Below, one piece after another: positions 32,327-41,341 of a DNA stretch of 64,000 bases. The translations under genes were made by a program, and so were the position numbers. Position 1 is the stretch's first letter. Every line of letters starts with the position of its first letter. A model generated the notes under the pieces. It did not search any database. It had not been told where the DNA came from and saw only the letters and a program-made list of their open reading frames with translations. Location of the stretch: assembly GCF_005938655.1 (NCBI RefSeq), contig NZ_VCQT01000025.1, positions 1-64,000 on the forward strand. Reading direction: 5' to 3'. This DNA comes from Alloalcanivorax gelatiniphagus (GTDB lineage Bacteria > Pseudomonadota > Gammaproteobacteria > Pseudomonadales > Alcanivoracaceae).

Positions 32327-33024
32327 CGGTCCCCGAGGATCTGCCGCTGCACGGGTTTCCGGATCAGGACGCCTACCGGCTGGTGAATGGCAGGTACCCG
32401 CCCATCGAGATCTTCGACGACGTGGCCGATCAGGCCGACTTCGAGGCGCTCTACGCGGTCCAGGCGCTCACCAATCCGCGCCTGCGGATGCAGGTGGGCG
32501 AGCTGCACCGGGTGCCGCCGGATCGCCGCCCCTGGGGAATTCCCGGCTGCAACTACGCGCTCGGCCCGTTCGTGCATCTCAGCCCGCTGGGCTCGCGCTT
32601 CTCCGACGGCGACTACGGCGTGTTCTACTGCGCCGAGCGCATGGCCACCGCCATCGCCGAGACCCGCTACCACCAGCAGCATTATTTTCGGAACGTGCCC
32701 GGGCTCAAATACGACCGCATCGTCATGCGTGGCCTGCGGGTGCGCTTCAGCGCCCGGCTGCGCGACATCCATACGCCCTACCGGGACGACCACGGCTGGT
32801 ACCGGCCGGACGACTACGGCCCGGCGCGGCGGCTCGGCCGGAGCCTGTTCGACGCCGACGAGCACGGCCTGGCCTACGGCTCCGTGCGCCATGAAGGCGC
32901 CCTCTGCTTCGCCCTGCTCTCTCCGCACCTGATCCAATCGGTCACCCCCGCCACCCATTACGAATACATCTGGGACGGCGAGAACATCGCCCACGTGCTC
33001 ACCATCCGACGGCTGGGCGTTTAG
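32323..33024 (+). CDS. RES-domain toxin (NAD+ phosphorylase type)
   Basis: 233 residues from GTG 32323; a second GTG lies just before it at 32320. The RES domain shows YRLVNGRYPP with its conserved Arg, GVFYCAERMATAIAETRYHQ with the Tyr and Glu expected in the active site, and a C-terminal EGALCFALLSP with the Ser region. Characterised relatives degrade NAD+ and halt growth. Coupled to the antitoxin by a GTGA overlap. The stop codon TAG lies inside a truncated REP arm (TAGGAGCGACT), so REP sequence directly abuts the gene. Confidence 0.88.
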   Translation: MTVPEDLPLHGFPDQDAYRLVNGRYPPIEIFDDVADQADFEALYAVQALTNPRLRMQVGELHRVPPDRRPWGIPGCNYALGPFVHLSPLGSRFSDGDYGVFYCAERMATAIAETRYHQQHYFRNVPGLKYDRIVMRGLRVRFSARLRDIHTPYRDDHGWYRPDDYGPARRLGRSLFDADEHGLAYGSVRHEGALCFALLSPHLIQSVTPATHYEYIWDGENIAHVLTIRRLGV

Positions 33025-33032
33025 GAGCGACT

Positions 33033-33320
33033 GTAGGAGCGGCTTCAGTCGCGATAACGTTGACGCCAGAACCGATCGCGGCTGAAGCCGCTCCTACAAA
33101 AGCGTGCCAGCCTGGGCTTCGGGCTTCGTCGAGGGGCAACGACAAGTATCCTCGGGACTGCGCCCCTTCCAGGATCGCTGTAGGAGCGACTTCAGTCGCG
33201 ATGAAGATGACGCCAGGCCGATCGCGGCTGAAGCCGCTCCTACAAAAGCGTGCCAGCCTGGGCTTTCGGCTTCGTCGAGAGGCAACAACAGGTATCCTGG
33301 GGCAGCCCGGCCTAGGCGGC
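33033..33320. repeat. Two 147-bp tandem REP units
   Basis: REP pairs at 33033-33097 and 33180-33243 each have GTAGGAGC facing GCTCCTAC arms around a short centre. The flanking DNA is also duplicated (ACAAAAGCGTGCCAGCCTGG in both, then a GGCTTCGTCGAG block with a few changes), giving a period of 147 bases. No gene is seen between 33025 and 33424; this region is repeat plus GC-rich filler. Confidence 0.85.
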
Positions 33321-33424
33321 CCCGCCGGAAATCACAGATTTCCGGCGTTCGCCGGCGCGAAGCTGTGCTTCGCGAATTCCCGGCTCACCCCCTAGGGGAG
33401 TGCGCCTCCCCCAGAGGTGAAACG

Positions 33425-33464
33425 CCAAATAAAAAAGCCCCGGAGCCGGGGCTTTTTTATTTGG
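33425..33464 (-). terminator. Terminator after tRNA-Glu
   Basis: AAATAAAAAAGCCCCG and CGGGGCTTTTTTATTT form a long symmetric hairpin next to the tRNA-Glu CCA end. It works in either direction. Confidence 0.9.
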
Positions 33465-33537
33465 CGTCCCCTAGGGGAGTCGAACCCCTGTTACCGCCGT
33501 GAAAGGGCGGTGTCCTAGGCCACTAGACGAAGGGGAC
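33462..33537 (-). tRNA. tRNA-Glu (anticodon TTC)
   Basis: 76 bases including an encoded CCA. GTCCCCT pairs with AGGGGAC, the T-loop reads GGTTCGACTCC, and the anticodon stem ACCGC/GCGGT-type encloses a loop with TTC. It lies downstream of gltX, the synthetase that charges it, on the same strand, and five bases after tRNA-Ala. Confidence 0.95.
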
Positions 33538-33542
33538 GTATT

Positions 33543-33618
<76 letters not shown>

Positions 33619-33733
33619 AAAACTGTCCCACCGGGTCATGCCCTGTGTGGAGCCGCGTATTTTACGCAGCGCCCCTACCCTGTCAAGCACTCGCCGGCGG
33701 TTTTTGACGGTTCGGTGTCCGTCTGCTCAACGC

Positions 33734-35224
33734 TTAATCAGTTTGTTGAAAAAGTGCACCGAATTCCTTTTCCAGCTTCTTGGTTTGCTTCTTTGAGACG
33801 CCACCCAGCACCTCGATGGCGTGGCGCAGTCGGGCGCGGCTCAGGTCCGGGCCCAGCACTTCCATGCTGTCCACCACCGAAAAGCTGGCGCTGGTGCCGG
33901 CAATGGCCACGAATACCGGGAACAGGAAGTCCTTGATCTTCACGCCCAGGGCGTCCGCCAGAGTCTTGGCGTCGGCGAACAGTCCGTCCCGTTGCCAGTC
34001 GCGGCGGGCTTCGCAGGCCCACAGATAGAACTGCAGCCATTGCTTCTGGGCATCCAGGTCGTGGTTGGGGTGCTGGAAGTCCGCTTCCGTCACGGTCACC
34101 TGGCCGGCGAAACAGAAGCCGGCCTTGTCGATCACCTCACCGAAGGTCTCCACCCGCTGTTTGACGTGGGGCAGCACCTTCAGGGCGTAGTCCCGGTTGA
34201 AGGCCCAGTGCACCAGTTGGTCCAGGAACTGTTCGTCGGACAGGTCACGCAGCCATTGGCCGTTCAGCCAGCTAAGCTTCTCCACGTCGAACACCGGCCC
34301 GCCCAGGGACACCCGCTGGATGTCGAAGGCGGCCTGCATGTCGTCCAGGGTGAAGCGTTCCCGCTCGTCGGGCATGGACCAGCCCATGCGGCCCAGGTAG
34401 TTGACCACCGCCTCGGGCAGAAAGCCCATGCGGCGGTAGTAGTTGATGCTGGTGGGGTTCTTGCGCTTGCTGAGCTTGGATTTGTCCGGGTTGCGCAGCA
34501 GCGGCATATGGCACAGCACCGGCATGTCCCAGCCGAAGTACTCATAGAGCAGCTTGTGCTTGGGCGCGGAGTTGAGCCATTCCTCGCCCCTCAGCACATG
34601 GGTGATTTCCATCAGGTGGTCATCCACCACATTGGCCAGGTGGTAGGTGGGCATGCCATCGGACTTGAGCAGGATCTGCGCGTCCACCAGGGCCCAGTCC
34701 AGTTCCACCGGGCCGCGCAGCAGGTCGTGGATTTCACAGCGGCCATCCCGGGGCACCCGCATACGGATCACATAGGGGGCGCCGGCGGCCTCGCGGCGGG
34801 CCTGCTCGTCGGCGTCCAGCTCCAGATCCTCGGGCTTGAGCGCCCGGTTCTCGCCGGCTTCCTTGAGCGCGGCGCGCAGCTGGTCCAGTTCCTCGGCGCT
34901 GCGGTAGCACTTGAAGGCGTGCCCCTCGGCCAGCAGCCGCTCGGCGTGCTCCCGGTAGATATCCGCCCGTTCGCTCTGGCGGTAGGGGCCATGGGGGCCG
35001 CCCACGTCCGGGCCCTCGTCCCAGTCCAGACCGAGCCAGCGCAGCGAATCCAGGATCGCCTGTTCGGAGGCGTCGGTGGAGCGGCTCTGATCGGTGTCCT
35101 CGATACGAAGGATGAACTGACCGCCATGCTGGCGGGCGTAGCAGAGATTGAACAGAGCGATGTAGGCGGTGCCCACGTGGGGGTCGCCGGTGGGTGAAGG
35201 CGCCACCCGGGTGCGAACGGTCAT
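33734..35224 (-). CDS. gltX: Glutamyl-tRNA synthetase
   Basis: 496 residues. The class I signature is [19 protein letters not shown] and the second signature is [11 protein letters not shown]. The rest follows the pseudomonad-type GluRS ([40 protein letters not shown]). It charges tRNA-Glu, whose gene sits about 200 bases downstream on the same strand, so cotranscription of enzyme and substrate RNA is possible. The -10 candidate TATAAT lies about 40 bases upstream, inside a terminator loop. Confidence 0.96.
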   Translation of the reverse strand: MTVRTRVAPSPTGDPHVGTAYIALFNLCYARQHGGQFILRIEDTDQSRSTDASEQAILDSLRWLGLDWDEGPDVGGPHGPYRQSERADIYREHAERLLAEGHAFKCYRSAEELDQLRAALKEAGENRALKPEDLELDADEQARREAAGAPYVIRMRVPRDGRCEIHDLLRGPVELDWALVDAQILLKSDGMPTYHLANVVDDHLMEITHVLRGEEWLNSAPKHKLLYEYFGWDMPVLCHMPLLRNPDKSKLSKRKNPTSINYYRRMGFLPEAVVNYLGRMGWSMPDERERFTLDDMQAAFDIQRVSLGGPVFDVEKLSWLNGQWLRDLSDEQFLDQLVHWAFNRDYALKVLPHVKQRVETFGEVIDKAGFCFAGQVTVTEADFQHPNHDLDAQKQWLQFYLWACEARRDWQRDGLFADAKTLADALGVKIKDFLFPVFVAIAGTSASFSVVDSMEVLGPDLSRARLRHAIEVLGGVSKKQTKKLEKEFGALFQQTD

Positions 35225-35251
35225 GCTGACTCCGTGGCCGGATACAAAAAC

Positions 35252-35287
35252 AAGAGGGCCCGCATTATAGAAGATGCGGGCCCTCTT
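35252..35287 (-). terminator. Terminator of the DUF1328 gene
   Basis: A perfect 14-bp inverted repeat, AAGAGGGCCCGCAT (35252-35265) and ATGCGGGCCCTCTT (35274-35287), with an 8-base loop, followed on the minus strand by GTTTTTG. Confidence 0.88.
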
Positions 35288-35292
35288 ATCAG
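35264..35292 (-). promoter_or_regulatory. Candidate gltX promoter embedded in the terminator hairpin
   Basis: On the minus strand CTGATA (35292-35287), a 17-base gap, and a perfect TATAAT (35269-35264). The -10 spans the hairpin loop and the gap runs through one stem arm. It lies about 40 bases before the gltX ATG. Confidence 0.5.
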
Positions 35293-35332
35293 CCGGTCCC
35301 GGAAGGAACCGGCTACTGGTGCGGAAAAGCCG

Positions 35333-35491
35333 TCAGCGTCGGCGTCCCAGCACCAGACTCACGATCCAGATCACCAAAAAGACCACAAACAGAATCTTGG
35401 CGATGCCGGCTGCCGTGCCGGCGATACCACCAAACCCCAGTACCCCTGCGATAATGGCAATAACGAGAAAAATCAGACTCCATCCCAACAT
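35333..35491 (-). CDS. DUF1328 small membrane protein (YtjA-like)
   Basis: 52 residues with two hydrophobic helices ([19 protein letters not shown] and [17 protein letters not shown]) separated by a Gly/Ala-rich turn and ending in three Arg. GGGAG lies upstream of the ATG at 35491. The family is widespread and stress-associated in some bacteria, but no function is established. A strong terminator follows. Divergent from dusA. Confidence 0.85.
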   Translation of the reverse strand: MLGWSLIFLVIAIIAGVLGFGGIAGTAAGIAKILFVVFLVIWIVSLVLGRRR

Positions 35492-35643
35492 GGTTTTCTC
35501 CCTGCGTTGTCTTCGGTGTTGTCTATGAAAGACGAAGCAGAAAAACCCGGCAAGATGCTTTTACACGAATATACCTTTGTTTTCGGTGTTTTTCGGTTCG
35601 CCCGGTTTCCCGTTGCCGTCATCGCCGTGCGATAATCGGCGCC

Positions 35644-36702
35644 ATGTCCGATCATCTTTCCCCCAGCGCCCCGGCGGTCTGTCCCGGCCCCCCGGCGGCC
35701 CCCGCGCCGGCCCCCTTGTCCCGGCGTTTTTCCATTGCGCCAATGATGGCCTACACCACCCGCGACTTCCGCTATCTGGCGCGGCTGATCACCCAGCGTA
35801 CCCTGCTCTATACCGAGATGGTGGTGGCGCCGGCGGTGATCCATGGCGACCGGGACCGGCTGCTGGGCTTCGACGCCGCCGAGCACCCGCTGGCGGTGCA
35901 GCTGGGCGGCAGCGACCCGGCCCAGTTGGCGGAGGCGGCGCGGATCTGCGCCGACTACGGCTATGACGAAATCAATCTGAACGTGGGCTGCCCGTCGGAC
36001 CGGGTTCAGCAAGGCAAGATCGGCGCCGTGCTGATGGCGGAGCCGGATCAGGTGGCCCGTTGCGTGGACGCCATGAGCGCGGCCACCGACGTGCCGGTGA
36101 CGGTGAAAACCCGTATCGGCATCGATGACCAGGACGACTACGCTTTCCTGCACCGCTTCGTCAGCCATATGGACCGGGCCGGTTGTCGCAGCCTGACCAT
36201 CCATGCCCGCAAGGCCATCCTGGCGGGGCTGTCGCCCAAGGAAAACCGGGACATCCCACCGTTGATCTATGAGCGCGCCTACGCCATCAAGCAGGATTTC
36301 CCGCACCTGGAGATCATCCTCAATGGCGGGCTGCGCGACATCGACGGCATGCTCGCCCACCTGGGCCAGGTGGACGGCCTGATGGTGGGCCGCGAGGCCT
36401 ACATGAACCCCTGGTTCCTGGCCGACGTGGACAGCCGCGTGTTCGGCGAGCCGGGCCCGGCGCCGGACCGGCGCGCGGTGGCGGAGGCGTTTCTGCCCTA
36501 CCTGCGGCGCCGCCACGCGGAGGGCGTGCACCCCAAACACGTGCTGCGCCATGCGCTCAATCTGTTTCAGGCGGTGCCCGGTGCCCGGGCCTACCGCCGC
36601 CATCTCAGCGAGAACGCCCACCGCCGGGACGCCACGCCAAAGGTATTCGAAGAAGCACTGGCTCTTTTGGACGCGGCCACCGTTGGCTATGCTGCTTCTT
36701 GA
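35644..36702 (+). CDS. dusA: tRNA-dihydrouridine(20/20a) synthase
   Basis: 352 residues. The FMN barrel begins RRFSIAPMMAYTTRDFRYLA. NLNVGCPSDRVQQGKIGAVL carries the catalytic Cys, TVKTRIGIDD and LTIHARKAILAGLSPKENR are DusA-specific, and LNGGLRDIDGMLAHL and MVGREAYMNPWF close the FMN site. It reduces uridine 20 and 20a in the tRNA D-loop. A Pro/Ala-rich N-terminal 25 residues is longer than usual, so a later start is possible, but no better ribosome site is obvious. Confidence 0.94.
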   Translation: MSDHLSPSAPAVCPGPPAAPAPAPLSRRFSIAPMMAYTTRDFRYLARLITQRTLLYTEMVVAPAVIHGDRDRLLGFDAAEHPLAVQLGGSDPAQLAEAARICADYGYDEINLNVGCPSDRVQQGKIGAVLMAEPDQVARCVDAMSAATDVPVTVKTRIGIDDQDDYAFLHRFVSHMDRAGCRSLTIHARKAILAGLSPKENRDIPPLIYERAYAIKQDFPHLEIILNGGLRDIDGMLAHLGQVDGLMVGREAYMNPWFLADVDSRVFGEPGPAPDRRAVAEAFLPYLRRRHAEGVHPKHVLRHALNLFQAVPGARAYRRHLSENAHRRDATPKVFEEALALLDAATVGYAAS

Positions 36703-36756
36703 ACACTCATGCAACGCAGGCCGCCAGGACGGCGCGCCAACAGGAAGGTGCAGATC

Positions 36757-37713
36757 ATGACGAGCAAACGGCAACAACTGGAACAATGGACCACGGTGGT
36801 GGCGGATACCGGCGACCTGGAGAAGATCGCCACCCTGCGTCCCCACGATGCCACCACCAACCCGTCCCTGCTGCTCGCCGCGGCCCGCGACGAGCGCTTC
36901 CGCTACCTGCTCGATCAAGCCCGTGAGCTGGCCCGGGAAATGGGCCATGGCGACGACCTGGCCTGGTGCTGCGACGCCTTCGCCTGCGTGACCGGCCAGG
37001 CGGTGCTGGAACATATTCCCGGGCTGGTCTCCACCGAGGTGGACGCGCGCCTGTCGTTCGACGCCGCCGCCACCGTGGAAAAGGGCCGCCGGTTAATCGC
37101 CCTGTACCGGGAACTGGGCGTGGACAGCGACCGGATTCTGATCAAGGCCGCCGCCACCTGGGAAGGCATCCAGGCGGCCCGCGTGCTGGAAGAGGAAGGC
37201 ATCCACTGCAATCTGACCCTGGTGTTCGCGGTGGAGCAGGCGCTGGCCGCCGCCGAGGCCGGCGCCACCCTGATCTCCCCGTTCGTGGGCCGTATCCGCG
37301 ACTGGCACGTCAAACAGGGGCTGGAGATCAACCATATCGACCAGGACCCGGGCGTGCAGTCCGTGCGCCGTATCTTCCACCTGTTGAAGGCCCGGGGCCT
37401 GGAAACCATCGTGATGGGCGCCAGCTTCCGTAACGCCGCCGAGATCGAAGCCCTGGCCGGCTGCGACCGCCTGACCATCAGCCCGGCGCTGCTGGACGAG
37501 CTGGCCAACGACCACGGCGAGCTGGAGCGGCGCCTGGAAGATACCAGCGTGGAACCGGAAAGCGACTGGCAGCCAATGAACGAAGCGGCGTTTCGCTGGT
37601 CACTGAATGACAACCCCATGGCCTGCGATCTGCTCAGCGACGGCATCCGGCGTTTCGCCGCCGACCAGCGGGCTTTGGAACTACGGCTCAGCGAGGAGGA
37701 GATCGCCGCGTGA
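36757..37713 (+). CDS. tal: Transaldolase
   Basis: 318 residues of the classic type. TTVVADTGDLEKIATLRPHD and ATTNPSLLLAAA open the barrel; ILIKAAATWEGIQAARVLE carries the Schiff-base Lys; and LISPFVGRIRDW and VMGASFRNAAEIEALAGCDR are conserved. It moves a dihydroxyacetone unit in the non-oxidative pentose phosphate pathway. GGAAGG precedes the ATG. Its TGA overlaps the next gene's GTG. Confidence 0.96.
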   Translation: MTSKRQQLEQWTTVVADTGDLEKIATLRPHDATTNPSLLLAAARDERFRYLLDQARELAREMGHGDDLAWCCDAFACVTGQAVLEHIPGLVSTEVDARLSFDAAATVEKGRRLIALYRELGVDSDRILIKAAATWEGIQAARVLEEEGIHCNLTLVFAVEQALAAAEAGATLISPFVGRIRDWHVKQGLEINHIDQDPGVQSVRRIFHLLKARGLETIVMGASFRNAAEIEALAGCDRLTISPALLDELANDHGELERRLEDTSVEPESDWQPMNEAAFRWSLNDNPMACDLLSDGIRRFAADQRALELRLSEEEIAA

Positions 37714-38150
37714 AATGGCTTGCCCGCCTGTTCCCCACTGAACAGCGGACCACCGAAACCAGTACCCAGGACCTGCACCGCGCCGCCGCCGCCCTGTTAA
37801 TGGAGGTGGCGCGCACCGACGGCAAGGTGGACGAACAGGAAGAACGTCTGCTGGTCCAGGCGGTAAAACGGCACTGGCAACTGGACCAGACCGAGATGGA
37901 CGACATCGTGGCGGAACTGCGCGAACGGGTGGAAGCCGCCACCGATCTGTTCGAGTTCACCCTGCCCCTGCGCGAACGCTGGGACCCGGAGACCCGGGTC
38001 CGGCTGATCTATGACATGTGGGCCATCGCCGCCGCCGACGGCAAGGCGGACGTTCACGAAGAGCAGCTGATCCGGCGGGTTTCCGACCTGTTGTACGTGT
38101 CCCACGGCGACTACATTCGCGGCAAGCTGGCCGCCCTCGGCGAGCAGTAA
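37710..38150 (+). CDS. TerB-family protein (tellurite-resistance-like fold)
   Basis: 146 residues, all helical. RAAAALLMEVARTDGKVDEQE and DMWAIAAADGKADVHEEQLIR are the two repeat-like acidic motifs typical of TerB-like proteins, where Asp and Glu may bind metal. GTG start at 37710, overlapping tal by four bases, with GAGGAGG upstream. The role is unknown; the tal-terB coupling suggests a housekeeping rather than a tellurite job. Confidence 0.8.
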   Translation: MKWLARLFPTEQRTTETSTQDLHRAAAALLMEVARTDGKVDEQEERLLVQAVKRHWQLDQTEMDDIVAELRERVEAATDLFEFTLPLRERWDPETRVRLIYDMWAIAAADGKADVHEEQLIRRVSDLLYVSHGDYIRGKLAALGEQ

Positions 38151-38168
38151 CCCTCCCCCACCCTCCAC

Positions 38169-38234
38169 GTAGGAGCGGCTTCAGCCGCGATCCGGGTGAT
38201 AACAACCCATGATCGCGGCTGAAGCCGCTCCTAC
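38169..38234. repeat. REP pair
   Basis: GTAGGAGCGGCTTCAGCCGC faces its inverted copy across a short centre (GATCCGGGTGATAACAACCC then ATGATCGC). It lies between convergent terB-like and mlaA genes and could act as a bidirectional terminator. Confidence 0.88.
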
Positions 38235-38246
38235 GCCGGGTTCGGC

Positions 38247-39170
38247 TTACCAGCCGTCGTCACCATTCATGTCCGGGTCCTCGTCCGGCAGCGGCGGCGC
38301 CGCCGCGTCCGGTCCCTCGATCTGCACCAGCCGCCGCTGCAGGTAGGCGTTGCGGATAAAGGTGTAGCGGTCACCGACGATATTTTTCTCCAGGTCCAAC
38401 AGATCCGCGCGCAGATCAATGCCGTACAGCGCCGCCACGCCGTAGCGGGTCAGGTCATCGTCGATGTAGGTGGGCGGCCACAGATAGGCGCTGGGGTACA
38501 GGGTGCCGGTGTCACGCACCGACGACGGCCCCAGGATCGGCAGCACCAGATAGGGGCCGGACGGCACGCCCCAGCGGCCCAGGGTGACATCCAGGTTGGT
38601 GTCGGAGTTGTTCAGGTTCATATCGCTGGCCACGTCGAACAGCCCGGCCAGACCCAGGGTGGTGTTCACCGTGAAGCGGCCCAGGTTGCTACCGGCCTCC
38701 CCCCAGCGCCATTGCAGCGCATAGTTGATGGAGTCGCCGATGTCGGCCAGGTTGCTGAAAAAGCGCGTCACCGTGTCGTCCAGCCACTGGGGGGTGATCC
38801 AGCGGTAGCCCTTGGCGGTGGGCTTGATGGCGTAGCGGTCGACGAAATCGTTGAAGCCGAAGATCTTGCGGTTGAAGCCCTGCCAGGGGTCGCGCTTCTC
38901 GAACTCGGCGGCGCCGCCGCGATCAAAGGGCGTGGACGCCTCGCCCCAATCGTCACCGGCATCGGCCATATCGGCGCCATCGGCGGCGTCAGCAGCTTCA
39001 GCGGTATCGGCGGCGCCGGCGGCACGGGGATCATCCCGGGCCGGGGCCTGGGACGGGGGCGACGCTTCCTCGGCGGGAGATTGGGAAGGCGAGTGAGCAC
39101 AGCCGGCCAGGGCGACCCATAACAGAGCAGGAATCCATACGCGCACGGGCAAAAGTCCTTTATTTGTCAT
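38247..39170 (-). CDS. mlaA: MlaA-family outer-membrane lipoprotein
   Basis: 307 residues. A lipobox VALAGC is followed by a long acidic Ala/Asp-rich low-complexity region (about 30-85), then the VacJ domain: DPWQGFNRKIFGFNDFVDRY, ANLGRF-like segments (GSNLGRFTVNTTLGLAGLFD) and GPYLVLPILGPSSVRDTGT. MlaA removes phospholipid from the outer leaflet and passes it to MlaC. The linker is longer than in the Escherichia coli protein. A TATAAT on the minus strand at 39190-39185 is a possible -10. Confidence 0.93.
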   Translation of the reverse strand: MTNKGLLPVRVWIPALLWVALAGCAHSPSQSPAEEASPPSQAPARDDPRAAGAADTAEAADAADGADMADAGDDWGEASTPFDRGGAAEFEKRDPWQGFNRKIFGFNDFVDRYAIKPTAKGYRWITPQWLDDTVTRFFSNLADIGDSINYALQWRWGEAGSNLGRFTVNTTLGLAGLFDVASDMNLNNSDTNLDVTLGRWGVPSGPYLVLPILGPSSVRDTGTLYPSAYLWPPTYIDDDLTRYGVAALYGIDLRADLLDLEKNIVGDRYTFIRNAYLQRRLVQIEGPDAAAPPLPDEDPDMNGDDGW

Positions 39171-39263
39171 TTTGTCGTGGGCGCATTATAGCGGCGCGCC
39201 CGGTGGGCAGGGCAACCGCCGACAGGCCGGCAACCGCCGTTGCCCCGGCCACCGGGGCGTTGT

Positions 39264-40031
39264 CTAGTGGTCTTGCCCCGGGCGGGTACCCAGGATCACG
39301 CCGCGCTGGCGCAGGCCGGCCAGCAGGTCGGCGCCGAATGTCCGCAGGGCGGCCGGGGCCGGGTGGCCCATTTCCTCGCCCAGGCGCGCCAGCAGCTGTT
39401 CGCCGCTGGCGTCCGGGTGCGCCTCGGTCAGCGCCAGCAGGCGGGCGGTGGCGGCGTTGATTTCCATAAACGCCACGCTTTCGGCCTGGTCCCGATAGAT
39501 CAGCAGCCACACCGGCTGCTCCGGCGGCGTGGTCGGGCGATGGTCCGGGCCGATCCGGTGCACCGGCCAGCGGTACCCCAACACCCGGTGCAGGGGCGAC
39601 AGGCAGGGGGCGCCGTGCAGCAGGTCCCCGTCCGGCTGGACCGGGACGGCGGCCGGCTCCTGGGCGGTTTCCAGCACCACCTCCATCCATTCGTAATGGG
39701 CCAGCTCCACCAGAAACGGCGGGGCGTCGTCGCCGGGCTGGTATTCCTCCGACAAAAACGTCACGAACTCCCCGGCGATATCGAGAAAATACGGCGACCG
39801 TGAGCCGTGGTCGTGGAAGAAGGCGCGCACCAGAGCCCGCCAGGCCGGCTCGTCATGGAGCGAGCGCAGTACCGGAAAGCCCTTTTCCAGGAAGCCGTTG
39901 ATGTTGTTGAAGAACAGCTTGCGGTAGACCGCCAGCCGCCGCTCCTCGATACCGCCCGGCGGCGGGTGGCGCTCGGGATCACGGAGATGGGCGGCGAATT
40001 GCCGCTGGATGCGCTGGAACTCCGGCTCCAT
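39264..40031 (-). CDS. HvfC/BufC-type RiPP maturation partner (DUF2063)
   Basis: 255 residues. The DUF2063 N-terminal domain has IEERRLAVYRKLFFNNINGF and LEKGFPVLRSL, then FFHDHGSRSPYFLDIAGEFV. The C-terminal part is variable. In HvfABC-type systems this protein works with the multinuclear iron oxygenase HvfB to modify cysteine residues of the precursor. Its ATG overlaps the stop of the upstream gene by one base (TGATG). Last gene of the operon; no strong terminator follows before mlaA. Confidence 0.88.
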   Translation of the reverse strand: MEPEFQRIQRQFAAHLRDPERHPPPGGIEERRLAVYRKLFFNNINGFLEKGFPVLRSLHDEPAWRALVRAFFHDHGSRSPYFLDIAGEFVTFLSEEYQPGDDAPPFLVELAHYEWMEVVLETAQEPAAVPVQPDGDLLHGAPCLSPLHRVLGYRWPVHRIGPDHRPTTPPEQPVWLLIYRDQAESVAFMEINAATARLLALTEAHPDASGEQLLARLGEEMGHPAPAALRTFGADLLAGLRQRGVILGTRPGQDH

Positions 40032-40906
40032 CAGGCGCTCCGGATCGACCGGGCGGCGCCCTGGTCGTGGTGGGCCCGCTGCATATCACCGATATGGCGC
40101 AGCTCATCGCACAGCGCCTCGAACGGCGGAAAGTTGAAGTCGCGCTCCAGCAAGGTGGGCAGCACCCCGAATTCACGGTAAGCCACTTCCAGAAGCCGCC
40201 ATACCGGGTCGATCACCTCGGCGCCGTGGGTGTCCACCTTCAGGTCTTCGGCTTCGTCGTAATGGCCGGCCACGTGCACATAGAAAATGCGCTCGCCGGG
40301 CAGGCCACGGATGAAATCGGCGGCATCGTAGCCGTGATTGATGCCATTCACATAGGCATTGTTCACGTCCAGCAACAGGCCGCAGTCGGCCTCTTCCAGC
40401 ACCGCGCGCACGAACTCCAGCTCGCCCAGGGCGGCGCTTTCCTGCACCGGCGGCGTGGCGTAGTAACTGACGTGTTCGATGCCAATGCGCTGGCCGAGAA
40501 AATCCTGCACCCGGCGGATACGTTCCGCCACGTAGTGCACCGCTTCCTCGGTAAAGGGAATCGGCATCAGATCGTAAAGATGGCCGTGGTCACCGCAATA
40601 GCTCAGATGCTCGGTGTAACAGAGCACGCGGTGTTCGGCGAGAAACCCCTTGATCTGACCAAGCAGCTCGAAATCCAGCGGCTCGGGGCCGCCCAATGAC
40701 AAACTCAGGCCATGGCTGACAGAGGGGAAGCGTTCGGTAAAGGCGCGGAACTCACGCCTCAACCGCCCGCCCATGGGAATCCAGTTCTCCGGCGCCACTT
40801 CCAGAAAGTCCACCGGAGGCGATACCGCCTGGGACAACGGGCCCATCAGGGCCCGTCGCAATCCCAGACCGGTACCGGTCACGGGGAAGCGGGTCATGGG
40901 AGACAC
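40031..40906 (-). CDS. HvfB/BufB-type multinuclear non-heme iron oxygenase (DUF692)
   Basis: About 291 residues. A TIM-barrel family with metal-binding His, Asp, Asn and Glu motifs visible as [49 protein letters not shown] and LLERDFNFP. Related enzymes convert precursor Cys to oxazolone-thioamide or thiooxazole groups. The start is uncertain between GTG 40906 and ATG 40897; no strong ribosome site precedes either. It lies 36 bases after the precursor gene. Confidence 0.92.
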   Translation of the reverse strand: MSPMTRFPVTGTGLGLRRALMGPLSQAVSPPVDFLEVAPENWIPMGGRLRREFRAFTERFPSVSHGLSLSLGGPEPLDFELLGQIKGFLAEHRVLCYTEHLSYCGDHGHLYDLMPIPFTEEAVHYVAERIRRVQDFLGQRIGIEHVSYYATPPVQESAALGELEFVRAVLEEADCGLLLDVNNAYVNGINHGYDAADFIRGLPGERIFYVHVAGHYDEAEDLKVDTHGAEVIDPVWRLLEVAYREFGVLPTLLERDFNFPPFEALCDELRHIGDMQRAHHDQGAARSIRSA

Positions 40907-40942
40907 ACTACCGGCACGAGAGGAACAGTGGGCATCGGCCGC

Positions 40943-41215
40943 TTAGCCTTTGCCGCCGCAGCTGCCCTCGGATTTCTTGTCGGCGCCGCCGCAGCTGCCT
41001 TCGCCTTTCTTATCGCCCTTGTCGCCGCAGGTGCCTTCACCGCACTTGCCTTCACCGTCCTTGGAGTGATCGCCGGCCAGTTGATAGCCACTCTGCAGAT
41101 CGGTGGCACCGAACGGGTTGTCGGCGGCCTGTACCGCGGGAATGGACATTGCCGAAGCGACGACGGCGGCGCCAAGGGTGGCGGCCAGCGGGTTGAGTTT
41201 TCTTTCTTTGGACAT
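40943..41215 (-). CDS. HvfA/bufferin-type modified-peptide precursor (copper-binding RiPP)
   Basis: 90 residues. An N-terminal signal peptide (cleavage likely after SIPAVQA, about residue 30) makes it periplasmic. The C-terminal part is Gly, Lys, Asp and Glu rich and holds four E-G-x-C-G units: EGKCG (55-59), EGTCG (60-64), EGSCG (72-76) and EGSCG (83-87). These four cysteines (58, 63, 75, 86) are the only ones. In studied relatives such cysteines are modified by the DUF692/DUF2063 pair and bind Cu(I). GGAG precedes the ATG. First gene of the operon. Confidence 0.9.
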   Translation of the reverse strand: MSKERKLNPLAATLGAAVVASAMSIPAVQAADNPFGATDLQSGYQLAGDHSKDGEGKCGEGTCGDKGDKKGEGSCGGADKKSEGSCGGKG

Positions 41216-41341
41216 GATCGATCTCCTGAAACGCATATTCGCTGATTGTATGAAGCTTATTGTGCCCGGCGCGGGTGGCGCCGAGCACCCATAGAGACAC
41301 GAACCAGGTAAAGATCACGTGGAGACGAGTGTTTCTTTTTG

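Noticed and set aside
41216-41341. An ECF-sigma promoter or metal operator before the HvfA-type gene
   Set aside because: A TACAAT -10-like hexamer is present, but no matching -35, GTAACC-type motif or palindrome was found.
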